This document shows positions 9,036 through 18,138 of a stretch of DNA of 64,000 nt, in pieces. The notes beneath the pieces are model-generated. The model was not told the DNA's origin. It saw nothing but the letters and a program-made list of their open reading frames with translations, and did no database searches. Source of the DNA: Ruminococcus sp. AF41-9 (lineage in GTDB: Bacteria; Bacillota; Clostridia; Lachnospirales; Lachnospiraceae). The position numbers and the translations under genes were made by a program. The stretch covers positions 62,001 through 126,000 of the forward strand of contig NZ_QUDO01000001.1 in assembly GCF_003477525.1 (NCBI RefSeq), in the 5' to 3' direction. The stretch's first letter is position 1. Each line of letters starts with the position of its first letter.

Positions 9036-9533
9036 ATGTTAAAATTATTTAACAGAAAGAAAAAAGATAACAAAGGTTTTACATTAGTAGAACTTGTAAT
9101 TGTAGTTGCTATTCTTGCAATTTTAGTTGGTTTACTTGCACCACAGTATACAAAATATGTTGAGAAATCAAGAAAAGCTGCTGATGCTAGTAATATGAAC
9201 GAACTTATAAAAGTAGTTCAGACTTTTGCTGGTGATACAGACAACGAATTAGCGGCTGGAAAATATACAATTATTATTGGTGCAACAGATGCAACAAATA
9301 CAGATATTGTAGCTGAAACAGGAAAAACTGTTCCAGAAAAACTTGAAACTGAATTGAATTCAGCTTCTCCAAGTTGGGATACTAAATTAACAACAAAATC
9401 TAAAAAATGGGGACCTTCTGGAGCATCTTCTGATATTAAAGCTCAGATTGAAGTTAAAGATGATGGTGGAGTTGTTGTGACATATTCACCGAAAGCATTT
9501 GCAGATTACATGGGCGGAGCTGAAATCCAGTAG
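9036..9533 (+). CDS. Type IV major pilin (second copy)
   Basis: Prepilin of 165 residues with a 14-residue leader ending in Gly and mature start FTLVELVIVVAILAILVG. The first 55 or so residues match the upstream pilin nearly exactly, while the codons differ at many synonymous sites, so the pair is an old duplication kept under protein-level selection. The head domains have diverged but share a closing pattern of a Lys-Trp motif followed by a short strand. A TAAGGAGATAG site precedes the ATG. It may be an alternative or co-assembled subunit. Confidence 0.9.
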   Translation: MLKLFNRKKKDNKGFTLVELVIVVAILAILVGLLAPQYTKYVEKSRKAADASNMNELIKVVQTFAGDTDNELAAGKYTIIIGATDATNTDIVAETGKTVPEKLETELNSASPSWDTKLTTKSKKWGPSGASSDIKAQIEVKDDGGVVVTYSPKAFADYMGGAEIQ

Positions 9534-9576
9534 TTAACTATAATATTACTGAAATCAAATTGAAAGGAAATAACCT

Positions 9577-10341
9577 ATGCTTCTTTTCTTAGACATAATC
9601 CCCTACATAACAATCTTCATCTTCGGAATCACCATCGGCAGTTTCCTGAATGTCTGTATCTATCGAATCCCTCTCGGTGAGTCGATAGCGACAGCCCCCT
9701 CCCACTGTATGACCTGTGGGCGGAAACTGAAGTGGTATGATATGGTTCCGGTGTTTAGCTGGTTGTTGTTAGGCGGAAAGTGTCGTAACTGTAAAGCAAA
9801 AATTTCAGTACAGTATCTGATCATAGAGGGTGTCAATGGTATCCTCTATGTGGTGATATGTGTGGTGAATGGGCTGGAGTGGAGCAGTGTGATTTACTGT
9901 TTCATGGCTTCAGCGCTTCTGGTTTTGAGTATTATTGACTGGCGGACTTTTGAGATTCCGTTTTGTCTGAATGTGTTTCTGTTTGTCCTTGGTGTGGCTG
10001 CTGTGATTCTGGACAGGGGAAATGTGGTGGATCATCTGATCGGTATGATCTGTATCAGTGGTTTACTGGAAGTCCTTTATCTGGTGAGTGGTGGCAGAGC
10101 AATCGGCGGGGGTGACATTAAACTGATGTTTGCCTGTGGGCTGATTCTTGGATGGAAGCGAATTATTCTGGCTTTTCTTCTGGGATGTGTGATTGGTTCT
10201 GTGATTCATACGGTTCGTATTAAGGTGAGTAAAGTGGGACATATGCTTGCCATGGGTCCTTATCTGTCAGCGGGAATTTTTCTGGCTGCATTGTGGGGAA
10301 ATACATGGATTAGCTGGTATTTATCAAAACTGGGATTGTGA
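9577..10341 (+). CDS. pilD: Prepilin peptidase (A24 family) PilD
   Basis: Integral-membrane aspartic protease that cuts the Gly|Phe signal of the pilins and usually methylates the new N-terminus. The 254 residues begin with a membrane segment and GSFLNVCIYRIP. They contain the cytoplasmic zinc tetracysteine (CMTC near 45 and CRNC near 71), the first catalytic Asp in SIIDWRTFEIP and the second in the GxGD motif GGGDIKLM near 177. Six to eight membrane segments are expected. Its place among pilins and assembly genes fits a dedicated peptidase. Confidence 0.93.
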   Translation: MLLFLDIIPYITIFIFGITIGSFLNVCIYRIPLGESIATAPSHCMTCGRKLKWYDMVPVFSWLLLGGKCRNCKAKISVQYLIIEGVNGILYVVICVVNGLEWSSVIYCFMASALLVLSIIDWRTFEIPFCLNVFLFVLGVAAVILDRGNVVDHLIGMICISGLLEVLYLVSGGRAIGGGDIKLMFACGLILGWKRIILAFLLGCVIGSVIHTVRIKVSKVGHMLAMGPYLSAGIFLAALWGNTWISWYLSKLGL

Positions 10342-10412
10342 TCAATGATCACGGTGATAACTGATTGACTGAAGAACAAGTTGAGTTTTTCAGTTACAAA
10401 AGTACATTTTAC

Positions 10413-10439
10413 GTTACTGGTTACGGAATGAGCAGTAAT
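10413..10439 (+). repeat. Interspersed GTTACTG/CAGTAA dyad, copy 2
   Basis: GTTACTG, a 13-nt spacer with TACGGAATGA, then CAGTAAT. It lies in the 158-nt gap between pilD and the pilM-pilN gene. Confidence 0.6.
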
Positions 10440-10499
10440 CGTTTTACAATGGTGTAAAAGTGTATTTTTGCAACTGAAAACGTATGGAGGAACGCAAAG

Positions 10500-12131
10500 A
10501 TGGCGAAAATTTTAAGCATTGAAGCGGAGGCATCTCAGGTCAGAGTTGCGGAAATCGAAGTTCGTGGAAAAAAAGGAAGGATTTTTAACTGTTTCTGTAT
10601 CCCGGCACCGCAGGGGGCTGTGGAGGATGGGCAGATTCGCGATACAAAAAGTTTAGGTGATGCTTTAAAGGGGGAACTGGCTCAGCGTAAGATCAGGACG
10701 AAGAAGGTTTTCTTTGCAACGGGTTCTACCAGGATTGCCAGCAGGGAGATTCGTATCCCTATGGTAAAGAAGAATAAAATTCAGAGTATCATAGAAGCGA
10801 ATGCCACGGACTATTTTCCGATTGATGTTTCTAAATATATGCTGTCTTATAGTGTGATTGATGTGGAAGCGGAGAAAACACCGGACAGTAAAGAGGAAAA
10901 TAAACAGTATCATCTGATGGTTTACGCTGCACCGAAAGCAATTTCTGCTGCCTATCGTGAGTTCGCGGAGAATGCAGGGCTAACAATGGCAGGCATTACT
11001 TATACAGGTGACAGTATTTATCATGCAGTCAGAGATACTTATGCGCAGGGAACTCATATTCTTGTTAAGATTGAGTTAAAGGGTACCAGTATCACTGTAA
11101 TCCGTGATGGTGAGCTGGCATTGCAGCGTAACATTAATTATGGTGTGGACAGTGCGGTTGAGACGGTGAGGGCTTTTCCTGAGTTTGGTGACAGACTGGA
11201 TGTGGGAGAAGCATTGGAAGTGCTTTGCGGAAGAAACTGTATTCATCCGTTTCTGGATATGGCTCCGGCAGATGATCTGGCATCGGATGAAGAACGGATG
11301 CTGGATACAGCAAAGGGGGAAGTGACAGAGAGTCTTCGATATCTGATCGGTAATATTTCCCGAATCATGGATTATTATATTTCCCGAAATGCGGGAACGA
11401 ATTTTGATTCGATTGAGTGCTGTGGTCTGGGAGCGCAGGTACAGGGACTGATGACTCTGATGACGAATGAGCTGGGACAGAATGTAGAAGTTCTTGGTAA
11501 AGTGGAGAATTATGCTTTGCCGAAGTCAGCGGGTGAGGGTCAGGCTTATCTTTATGCGGCGGTTATGACACCGGGAATTTCCGGTCTGAACCTGATGGAG
11601 AAGGCGACCAGAAAGAAGAAAGAAGTCAAGGAAACGCTGAGTGGTGCAATTGTGATCTGTGTGGTTGGAACTGTTGCAGGTGTGGCTTTGACAGCGGCGG
11701 GATATGCGAATCGTATTTATCAGGAGCATATTCAGGAGCAGTTGAATCAGAGAATTTCGGAAGAAAGTTCGATTGAAGATATTTATAATGCCTATAATAC
11801 AGCGAAGGGGCAGTTTGAAAATTACCAGAATATGTATCAGTATACCAATACTCCGAATGAAGGACTGAAGAGTTTTATTGAGGAGATGGAGGAGAAGATG
11901 CCGTCTGATATTACAGTGGAAAGTTTCAGTTCTACAGGTACGCAGGTAAGTTTTTCCATGCGTGTGACGAGTAAATCTGCGGCTGCGAATACGCTGATGC
12001 AGTTACGGACGTTTGAGAGTCTGTCTACTGTGACGACGACGGGGATTGATGAAGCAGAAGACGGAACAGTATCTATGAGTGTGCTTTGCACTTATGCAGA
12101 TCCGGCACCGATGGATGCGGCGACAGAATAA
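10500..12131 (+). CDS. PilM-PilN fusion, type IV pilus assembly protein
   Basis: One 543-residue frame joins two proteins usually encoded apart. Residues of about 1-360 match PilM, an actin-like ATPase fold (start AKILSIEAEASQVRVAEIEV, later DSIECCGLGAQVQGLM). Residues of about 375-543 match PilN: a charged segment, one membrane helix near 382-402, a coiled region, and a ferredoxin-like C-terminal domain (ITVESFSSTGTQVSFSMRV). In diderms PilM binds a short N-terminal peptide of PilN, so a covalent fusion would lock that contact. It is followed by PilO. The GGAGG site before the ATG is strong. Confidence 0.85.
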   Translation: MAKILSIEAEASQVRVAEIEVRGKKGRIFNCFCIPAPQGAVEDGQIRDTKSLGDALKGELAQRKIRTKKVFFATGSTRIASREIRIPMVKKNKIQSIIEANATDYFPIDVSKYMLSYSVIDVEAEKTPDSKEENKQYHLMVYAAPKAISAAYREFAENAGLTMAGITYTGDSIYHAVRDTYAQGTHILVKIELKGTSITVIRDGELALQRNINYGVDSAVETVRAFPEFGDRLDVGEALEVLCGRNCIHPFLDMAPADDLASDEERMLDTAKGEVTESLRYLIGNISRIMDYYISRNAGTNFDSIECCGLGAQVQGLMTLMTNELGQNVEVLGKVENYALPKSAGEGQAYLYAAVMTPGISGLNLMEKATRKKKEVKETLSGAIVICVVGTVAGVALTAAGYANRIYQEHIQEQLNQRISEESSIEDIYNAYNTAKGQFENYQNMYQYTNTPNEGLKSFIEEMEEKMPSDITVESFSSTGTQVSFSMRVTSKSAAANTLMQLRTFESLSTVTTTGIDEAEDGTVSMSVLCTYADPAPMDAATE

Positions 12132-12139
12132 GGAGGCAG

Positions 12140-13150
12140 ATGTATACTATGGACATGAAGATTTCTATGCGTGATAAAAAAATGCTGCTGATGTTTCTGG
12201 GCGTTGGTGTTTTTGCAGCGGGATATTTTCTGGGATATCGTCCGCAGATGGAGGAAGCGGAGAGTATTCAGGCGGCAAATGTGCCTTTGCAGGATCGACT
12301 GGATGATCTGCTGAAACTGGCGGAAAATAAGGATTTTTACATAGAAGAGACAAATTCAATTCAGGAGCAGATTGACAAGTATACTTCGGAGTTTCCGGTG
12401 AATGTCCGGCAGGAGGATGGAATCGTTTTATCCATGGATATGGAGGATTCTCTGGATATGCAGATTTCCAATGTAGGCCTTGGAACAAGGGAATTTGTGG
12501 CTTCTCTGGATGGAAGTACCGAGGATGAGCTGGTTGATATGCCGGATGAGACATTATCCGAGCAGGCAAATGCTCAGACCGAGGCTCAGATTGATGAGAT
12601 TGAGGGTACGGATGTCCGTGGGGATAAGGAAAGACAGATTGCGTCAGATGCGGAAGTGGAGGATATGAACAGTACGACTTCTGTTCCGGTTCTTTACCGT
12701 ACACAGGACAGTATGCAGTTTACCGGAACTTATGCGAGTCTGAAGGATATGGTGGAATATCTGGCAGATCAGAGTGGGCGAATGACATTGGATAATGTGA
12801 GTGCTTCTTTTGATTCCAGTACAGGAAATCTGACAGGGAGTATCACCGTAAACCTGTTTTCGATGGCTGGTACCGGAAAGACTTATACAGAACCTGATGC
12901 CGGAAGCGTGGCTTATGGTACCAATAATATTTTTGGAACAATTGAAAAGTCAAAATCAAAGAAAAAGAATAAAAAGTCTAAAAAATCTGCGGATACAGAA
13001 GAAACGCAGAATGCGAATACTGCGGACAGTACAGAAGAACAGGCAGCTTCCGCAGATACTGGTGCTGACGGCCAGAATACAGCGAACAGTCAGGAAGGAG
13101 AGAATACGCAGGATGCAGCAGCCCCTGCTGACGGTGGAAATCAGTCATAA
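12140..13150 (+). CDS. PilO-like type IV pilus alignment protein
   Basis: Bitopic membrane protein of about 336 residues placed where PilO is expected. A membrane helix near residues 15-32 (LLMFLGVGVFAAGYFLGY) follows a short cytoplasmic tail, then a coiled coil (residues about 35-80) and an alpha/beta domain. The last 80 residues are a low-complexity tail, first Lys/Ser-rich and then Glu/Ala/Asn/Gln-rich. The start was set just after AGGAGG; ATGs 9 and 15 nt further on are also possible. PilO assignment rests on topology and gene order more than on sequence. Confidence 0.7.
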   Translation: MYTMDMKISMRDKKMLLMFLGVGVFAAGYFLGYRPQMEEAESIQAANVPLQDRLDDLLKLAENKDFYIEETNSIQEQIDKYTSEFPVNVRQEDGIVLSMDMEDSLDMQISNVGLGTREFVASLDGSTEDELVDMPDETLSEQANAQTEAQIDEIEGTDVRGDKERQIASDAEVEDMNSTTSVPVLYRTQDSMQFTGTYASLKDMVEYLADQSGRMTLDNVSASFDSSTGNLTGSITVNLFSMAGTGKTYTEPDAGSVAYGTNNIFGTIEKSKSKKKNKKSKKSADTEETQNANTADSTEEQAASADTGADGQNTANSQEGENTQDAAAPADGGNQS

Positions 13151-13248
13151 TAGAGAAAGTATGTTAGAGGGGAGAGTTACAGGGCCCCTCTATCTGTGTT
13201 TTCAGGGAAGAAGTAAAAGGACAGAACGAAACAGAAGGGAGCATTGGA

Positions 13249-14891
13249 ATGAACAGGAAGAGAGGGAAAAGATCAGATGTAGGTATGTCATTGCTGGAAG
13301 TGATCGTTGCGGTCAGCATTTTTTCCATAGCAGCGATGGTGCTTCTTCAGAGTTTTGTAACGTCTCAGAGAATCAATAAAAAGTCAAACCTTTATCTGGA
13401 GGCAACGACTGTGGCACAGAATATCATGGAAGAGATTAAGTCTAAGGATTTTGAGGATGTGTCGCTGGCGTTTAATTATCCGGTTGATATTCTGACAGGG
13501 CAGACACGGCTTGCGTTTTTGAATTCTGATGTTGGAAAAATAAATAAAGGCACAGCAGATGCCATAGGAGTAAAGGAAATTTTGAAAGATGGGAATGATT
13601 ATAAGGATGTGCATCTTTATAATCCGCTGGATGGAGATGATACTTCAAGAGTAACTGCTTCTGTTATTTCCAAAGATGAGGGAGTAACATATGACTTTAA
13701 TCCCAGAAAGACAGGAAGTAATGCTTCTAAATATTATTTTCAGCTTACAAATGTGACAAATAATCATGAACCTTTGATGCACTGGTAGAATTTGACGGAG
13801 GGAAAAGTTCCGGATATAAGAAAAAAACAGTAACAAATAATGAAGAGGGAAAAAATGATTACCTTGCACCGAATATTGCCAAGCTGGATACGAAGACCAA
13901 TGCTTTTCTGATCATGGAGAAGAACTGGGATGAGAATGCTATGGAGCAGATTGCAGTTGCACAGCTTCAGGCTGCACAGAAACTGTGGCATCAGGATCTG
14001 GATGCCTATATCAGAGATGCTTCAGAAGAAGAACAGGCAGCATTGACAGAAGAATTTACTTCCCGCTATCCGGAACCACAGAAGCTGGATCCGGAAGATA
14101 TTTATAATCAGACGAAGCGAACACTTTATGTAAAGATTGATGAGAGCGGCGGAGTGGTCAAGGCTCAGGCAAAATATATTCTGAATACATATGATTATGT
14201 GAAAGAAGGGGGAAACAAATATCAGCGAATGGATATCTGCCCGTGCAATGGAAATTCTGAGAAGGAACAGGTGAGAGGGTGTTTTTGTACATATGAAAGT
14301 GCTTACTGGACTTTCTACAGCTCGGAAGCAGATGCAAAGCTGAAAAACCTGTATATTTTTTATTATCCGAATTACGAATCCAAGAGCAGTACAAAACCGT
14401 TGGATAAAATTGTAGTGGAGAATACCGATAATTATGCGGTAAATGTGTATGTGACAAAGCAGAGAGATGAAGCAAATAATGTACCGACTTCTATCCAGGA
14501 AAATTCCTATCGTATGTCATTGACGATCAAGGAATGTCCGGCTGCATTGGGACAGACAAACTGGAACACAAACCCCAGTCTTTACAGAGCGCAGACAAAG
14601 CTGAGAACAAATCTGGATTATAATATCAGTGATTTTGATAAGATCCTTACACGTCCGCGAATCAGTCAGATGCAGCTGACCTATCAGTCTGTCACAACAG
14701 CAGGAAAGGATGACAAAAAGAAAACCGGTTCAGCAGCAAAGCAGATTCTGAGTTATAATGGTCTGGATGATAAGAAGGAAACAGATCGTATCTATACAGC
14801 GAAGGTCAGTGTTTATAAGGCAGGAGCGGCAGATGAGGGATTTCCGAAGGATGAGCTGGTAGTAAGTCTGGACGGTGCAAAAGAAAACTGA
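13249..14891 (+). pseudogene. Minor prepilin (PilV/GspI-like N-terminus), -1 frameshift
   Basis: The frame begins with a prepilin signal, Gly12 followed by MSLLEVIVAVSIFSIAAMVL with Glu at +5. It stops after the TTT run at 13773-13775. One extra T restores EPFDALVEFDGGKSSGYKKK and continues in the next frame without interruption to the later stop. The repaired product would be about 547 residues, large for a minor pilin, with a long soluble head containing CPCNG and CFC cysteines. As written the protein would be a 179-residue pilin stub. Sequencing error, phase switching or decay cannot be told apart here. Confidence 0.75.
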
Positions 14892-14909
14892 TGAACAGGG
14901 AGTAAACAT

Positions 14910-17435
14910 ATGAATGACTGGAAAAAAAGAGCCAGAAAACAGAATAGAGGTTTTTCTTTGCTTACAGTAATCGTTGCTGTATCTTTTATCGGGATTTTGG
15001 GACTTCTTGTTCTGTATATGGCATTGAGCAACTTTCAGATGAAGATTACGGATCTAAAGGGAAAAGACAGCTTTTATACTGCAGAACGCGCCATTGAGGA
15101 GATTCGTGTGGGTCTGCAGGAGGACGTAGGAAATTCTATGTCAGAAGCGTATATCAAAGTTCTGGAAACTTATAATAAGGATGGAAGTTCTAAGGATGTG
15201 GTGCTTGATAAACAGAGACAGAGTGAATTTGTGAATGAGTTTATTAAGAAACTGGCCGCCAGATTACAGAATGGAACTGATCAGAGTGAATATAGCCTGG
15301 AATATCTGACTGCGTATCTGGATTTGAATAACAGTGATAAGTTTGATGATACAAAAGAAACGTTACTTGTTACGACACCATCTGATAAGACCCCTGTTAT
15401 GACGAAAGATAAAAACAGTGGGATTCTGCTGAAAAATCTGAAGGTGATTTATGTAGATCCGAAAGGATATGCTTCTGTTATTGAGACGGATATCCGTCTG
15501 GGCATTCCGAAGGTACAGTTTCCGACACCTTCCACACTTCCTGATCTTATGAATATGATCGTAGTAGCAGATCAGGGGATTGTCTGTGAAGCAGGAGGAA
15601 CTGATGCGACAACGATATCCGGAAGTATTTATTCCGGTATTCTGAAAGATATTTCAGATAATACGATTCTGGAAAATAATCCGCGTACCAGTATCTGGGT
15701 CAAACCGGGAGCAAACCTGGATATCCAGAATGGAGAAAAAATAGTAAGTGCAGGGGAGATTTATACAGGTCAGAATGCCACATTTATCAGTGAAACAGGG
15801 GTAACACTCTGGGCTGAAGGCGTGAAACTGTCGTCTGCGCAGGTAAATCTTCTGGGAACGACATATCTGTCAGATGACCTGACTATTGAATCGGGAAACA
15901 GCAGTAAGGTGACCGTGCAGGGAGAATATTATGGATACGGCTCTCCGACATCTGCCAGACGATCACTGAATCAATATCTGTACAATGATGCAAATGACAG
16001 ATGGAGCGATACTGCTTTGAGCAGTGCGATTGTGATCAATGGAAAGAATACAACTCTGGATCTGTCTGGGGTAAGAAAAATGATGCTGGCGGGCAGAAGC
16101 TATATTGGTACCTCTAATGTAAATTCCATAAGTGGAAAAAATAATGATAACGATATTATGATGGGGGAAAGTATTACTGTGAAAGGTACGCAGCTGGCGT
16201 ATCTGCTGCCGCCGGAGCTGATTGATACTTCTAAACTGAAGAATACATCTGATTCTGAAGAGGAGATTGATATTAAGAATCCAATGTCATATTTAGATTA
16301 TGAGAAATGTGGTCTGATGAGTATGAGTTCCGTTCCGGTGAAAATGGATGAAAAAGTGGAGGCACTGGGAAATCAGTCATTGAACGATATTGGCGTGGAT
16401 TCTCAGAAACCGGTGCAGGAAGTTTTTTATAATAACAACGTGGATGAGGGATATGTCTATTTCTATCTGAATTTCAGTGATACCTCTGAAGGAAACCGTG
16501 CTGCTTCTGATTTTATGTATAATTATTATATGAATAATTCTACAGTAAAAACGAATATAGACAAGTATCTGTCTTTTTATTTCAATAATATGAATACGGG
16601 AATTAAAGTAAAGGATATGAAGAATTACATTCGCTATGTTACCAATGGAAATGTTCTGTCATATCAGGGTGGTGAAGCAGAAGAAAATGGAACATCTGCG
16701 CAGGGAAAGATGACAGTGGCTACCAGTCCTGAAAGTTCTCAGGCACTCCTTCAGGAGCAGGAGAATTATCAGGACACCTGGTATGCGCTGAACAGAAAGA
16801 TGATTACTAGTGTGGACCTTCTGAATACGGATGTAAAAGATTCTGATGGATTGCTTCATGATGAAACAGACAGCAGCAGAAGTGTGTTCGATAATCTGGT
16901 CAATGAAAAAGAGATGATTCAGTTCTTGCAGCAAAAACGACCTGGAACGTTGGATTATACTTTTGAGGCCAGTGAAGACGATGGCGGACTTCAGGCAATT
17001 ATGACGCATAATGGAAAGAGCAGTACTTTTCAGGTAAAAAATGCGGATGGTACAGTTGTGACAAATACTGTGACAGGAACAGATACAGCTCTGAAAGTTG
17101 ATTCCGGCATGGCACAGAAATTACGTCTGATCGTATGCACCGGTGATGTGGAGATTGGAGCAGGAGTTCATTTTCAGGGAATTATCATGGCAAAGGGAAA
17201 AATTACTCTGGGAGCTGGTGCAAGTCTGGAATCTTCACCTCTGGAAGCTGCCAAGGTATTTCAGGCGCAGATGGCATCAGATGAAAATATGTCACCTAAG
17301 AGCTTTTTCTGGGAAGGTGACAAATATGTTCTCGGAAATACCAATACGTCAAACGAAACAACAGATACCGGACGTGTTTCAGATACTTATGATCTGGCTG
17401 ATTGCGTTACCTATGAAAACTGGAGAAAAGAGTAA
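14910..17435 (+). CDS. Large minor pilin (PilX/GspK-like), 841 residues
   Basis: The prepilin signal is Gly14 followed by FSLLTVIVAVSFIGILGLLV. Mature residue 5 is Thr, not Glu, as in tip subunits such as GspK that need no Glu5 pairing with a subunit above them. A coil with many acidic residues follows, then a long head of about 750 residues. The head has stretches of short repeated strands (for example ILKNLKVIYVDPKGYASVIE, later VEIGAGVHFQGIIMAKGKI) that suggest beta-helix or bactofilin-like folding. The ATG follows a GGGAG site. Function as a pilus-tip component is inferred from Thr5, size and gene order. Confidence 0.7.
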   Translation: MNDWKKRARKQNRGFSLLTVIVAVSFIGILGLLVLYMALSNFQMKITDLKGKDSFYTAERAIEEIRVGLQEDVGNSMSEAYIKVLETYNKDGSSKDVVLDKQRQSEFVNEFIKKLAARLQNGTDQSEYSLEYLTAYLDLNNSDKFDDTKETLLVTTPSDKTPVMTKDKNSGILLKNLKVIYVDPKGYASVIETDIRLGIPKVQFPTPSTLPDLMNMIVVADQGIVCEAGGTDATTISGSIYSGILKDISDNTILENNPRTSIWVKPGANLDIQNGEKIVSAGEIYTGQNATFISETGVTLWAEGVKLSSAQVNLLGTTYLSDDLTIESGNSSKVTVQGEYYGYGSPTSARRSLNQYLYNDANDRWSDTALSSAIVINGKNTTLDLSGVRKMMLAGRSYIGTSNVNSISGKNNDNDIMMGESITVKGTQLAYLLPPELIDTSKLKNTSDSEEEIDIKNPMSYLDYEKCGLMSMSSVPVKMDEKVEALGNQSLNDIGVDSQKPVQEVFYNNNVDEGYVYFYLNFSDTSEGNRAASDFMYNYYMNNSTVKTNIDKYLSFYFNNMNTGIKVKDMKNYIRYVTNGNVLSYQGGEAEENGTSAQGKMTVATSPESSQALLQEQENYQDTWYALNRKMITSVDLLNTDVKDSDGLLHDETDSSRSVFDNLVNEKEMIQFLQQKRPGTLDYTFEASEDDGGLQAIMTHNGKSSTFQVKNADGTVVTNTVTGTDTALKVDSGMAQKLRLIVCTGDVEIGAGVHFQGIIMAKGKITLGAGASLESSPLEAAKVFQAQMASDENMSPKSFFWEGDKYVLGNTNTSNETTDTGRVSDTYDLADCVTYENWRKE

Positions 17436-17443
17436 GGTTGAAT

Positions 17444-18076
17444 ATGAAAATGTGTAATTGGAAATTAAAACATATTCCAAAGAAAAATCAGGGTTTTACT
17501 CTCGTAGAGATGGTGATCACGGTAGCTATTTTTGCTATTTTACTGGGGATTCTTTCACCTTCTTTAAATTCTGTGCTGGGATTTCGTGTGCAGCGTGCCA
17601 CCAATTCCATAGCTTCTGCTCTGGATAAAACAAGGCGGGAGGCTATGAGCAGGCTGGTAGGGGAAATGAAGCTGGAATATCGGTCTGACGGGTATTATAT
17701 TACTTATTATCTTGACAGGGGAAAAGAAAGTGCGACAACATCTAAGATTAGAGATGATGATTCAGAGAAGATCGCACCTGCCGGAACACGGATCAGTTAT
17801 ACAGACAGTACGGGGCATACTTATAATTTATGGGAAGGGGAAAAGAACTCCTTAATTCTTACATATAATCGTGCAACGGGAGGTTTCCTGCCGATTCAGT
17901 CGAATGAGTGGGAACAGAATCAGATTCTGGAAGAACTCAGAGCAGGAAATGATATTCCTCTGGAACGGGATGAGAATTTACCTTATTGCCAGACAATCAC
18001 AGTGAAAGGCGGAATGCGTACCCGGGAGATTACCCTGAATAAAGATACCGGAAAATATACGATCGCTGCAAAATAA
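17444..18076 (+). CDS. Minor pilin, GspH/FimT-like
   Basis: Prepilin of about 210 residues: a basic leader ends at Gly17, and the mature start is FTLVEMVITVAIFAILLGIL with Glu at +5. The following QRATNSIASALDKTRREAMS segment is the usual GspH/FimT pattern in which the helix is followed by conserved Arg/Ala residues. The head is short and strand-rich. A TTG two codons upstream is an alternative start. It sits between the large minor pilin and the next prepilin, as minor pilins do in T4P and type II secretion operons. Confidence 0.8.
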   Translation: MKMCNWKLKHIPKKNQGFTLVEMVITVAIFAILLGILSPSLNSVLGFRVQRATNSIASALDKTRREAMSRLVGEMKLEYRSDGYYITYYLDRGKESATTSKIRDDDSEKIAPAGTRISYTDSTGHTYNLWEGEKNSLILTYNRATGGFLPIQSNEWEQNQILEELRAGNDIPLERDENLPYCQTITVKGGMRTREITLNKDTGKYTIAAK

Positions 18077-18138
18077 AGAGATGTGGACAAACTAAGAGAT
18101 TGTGAAATTTTCAGAGAAAAATGAAAGCATGAGGGGAT

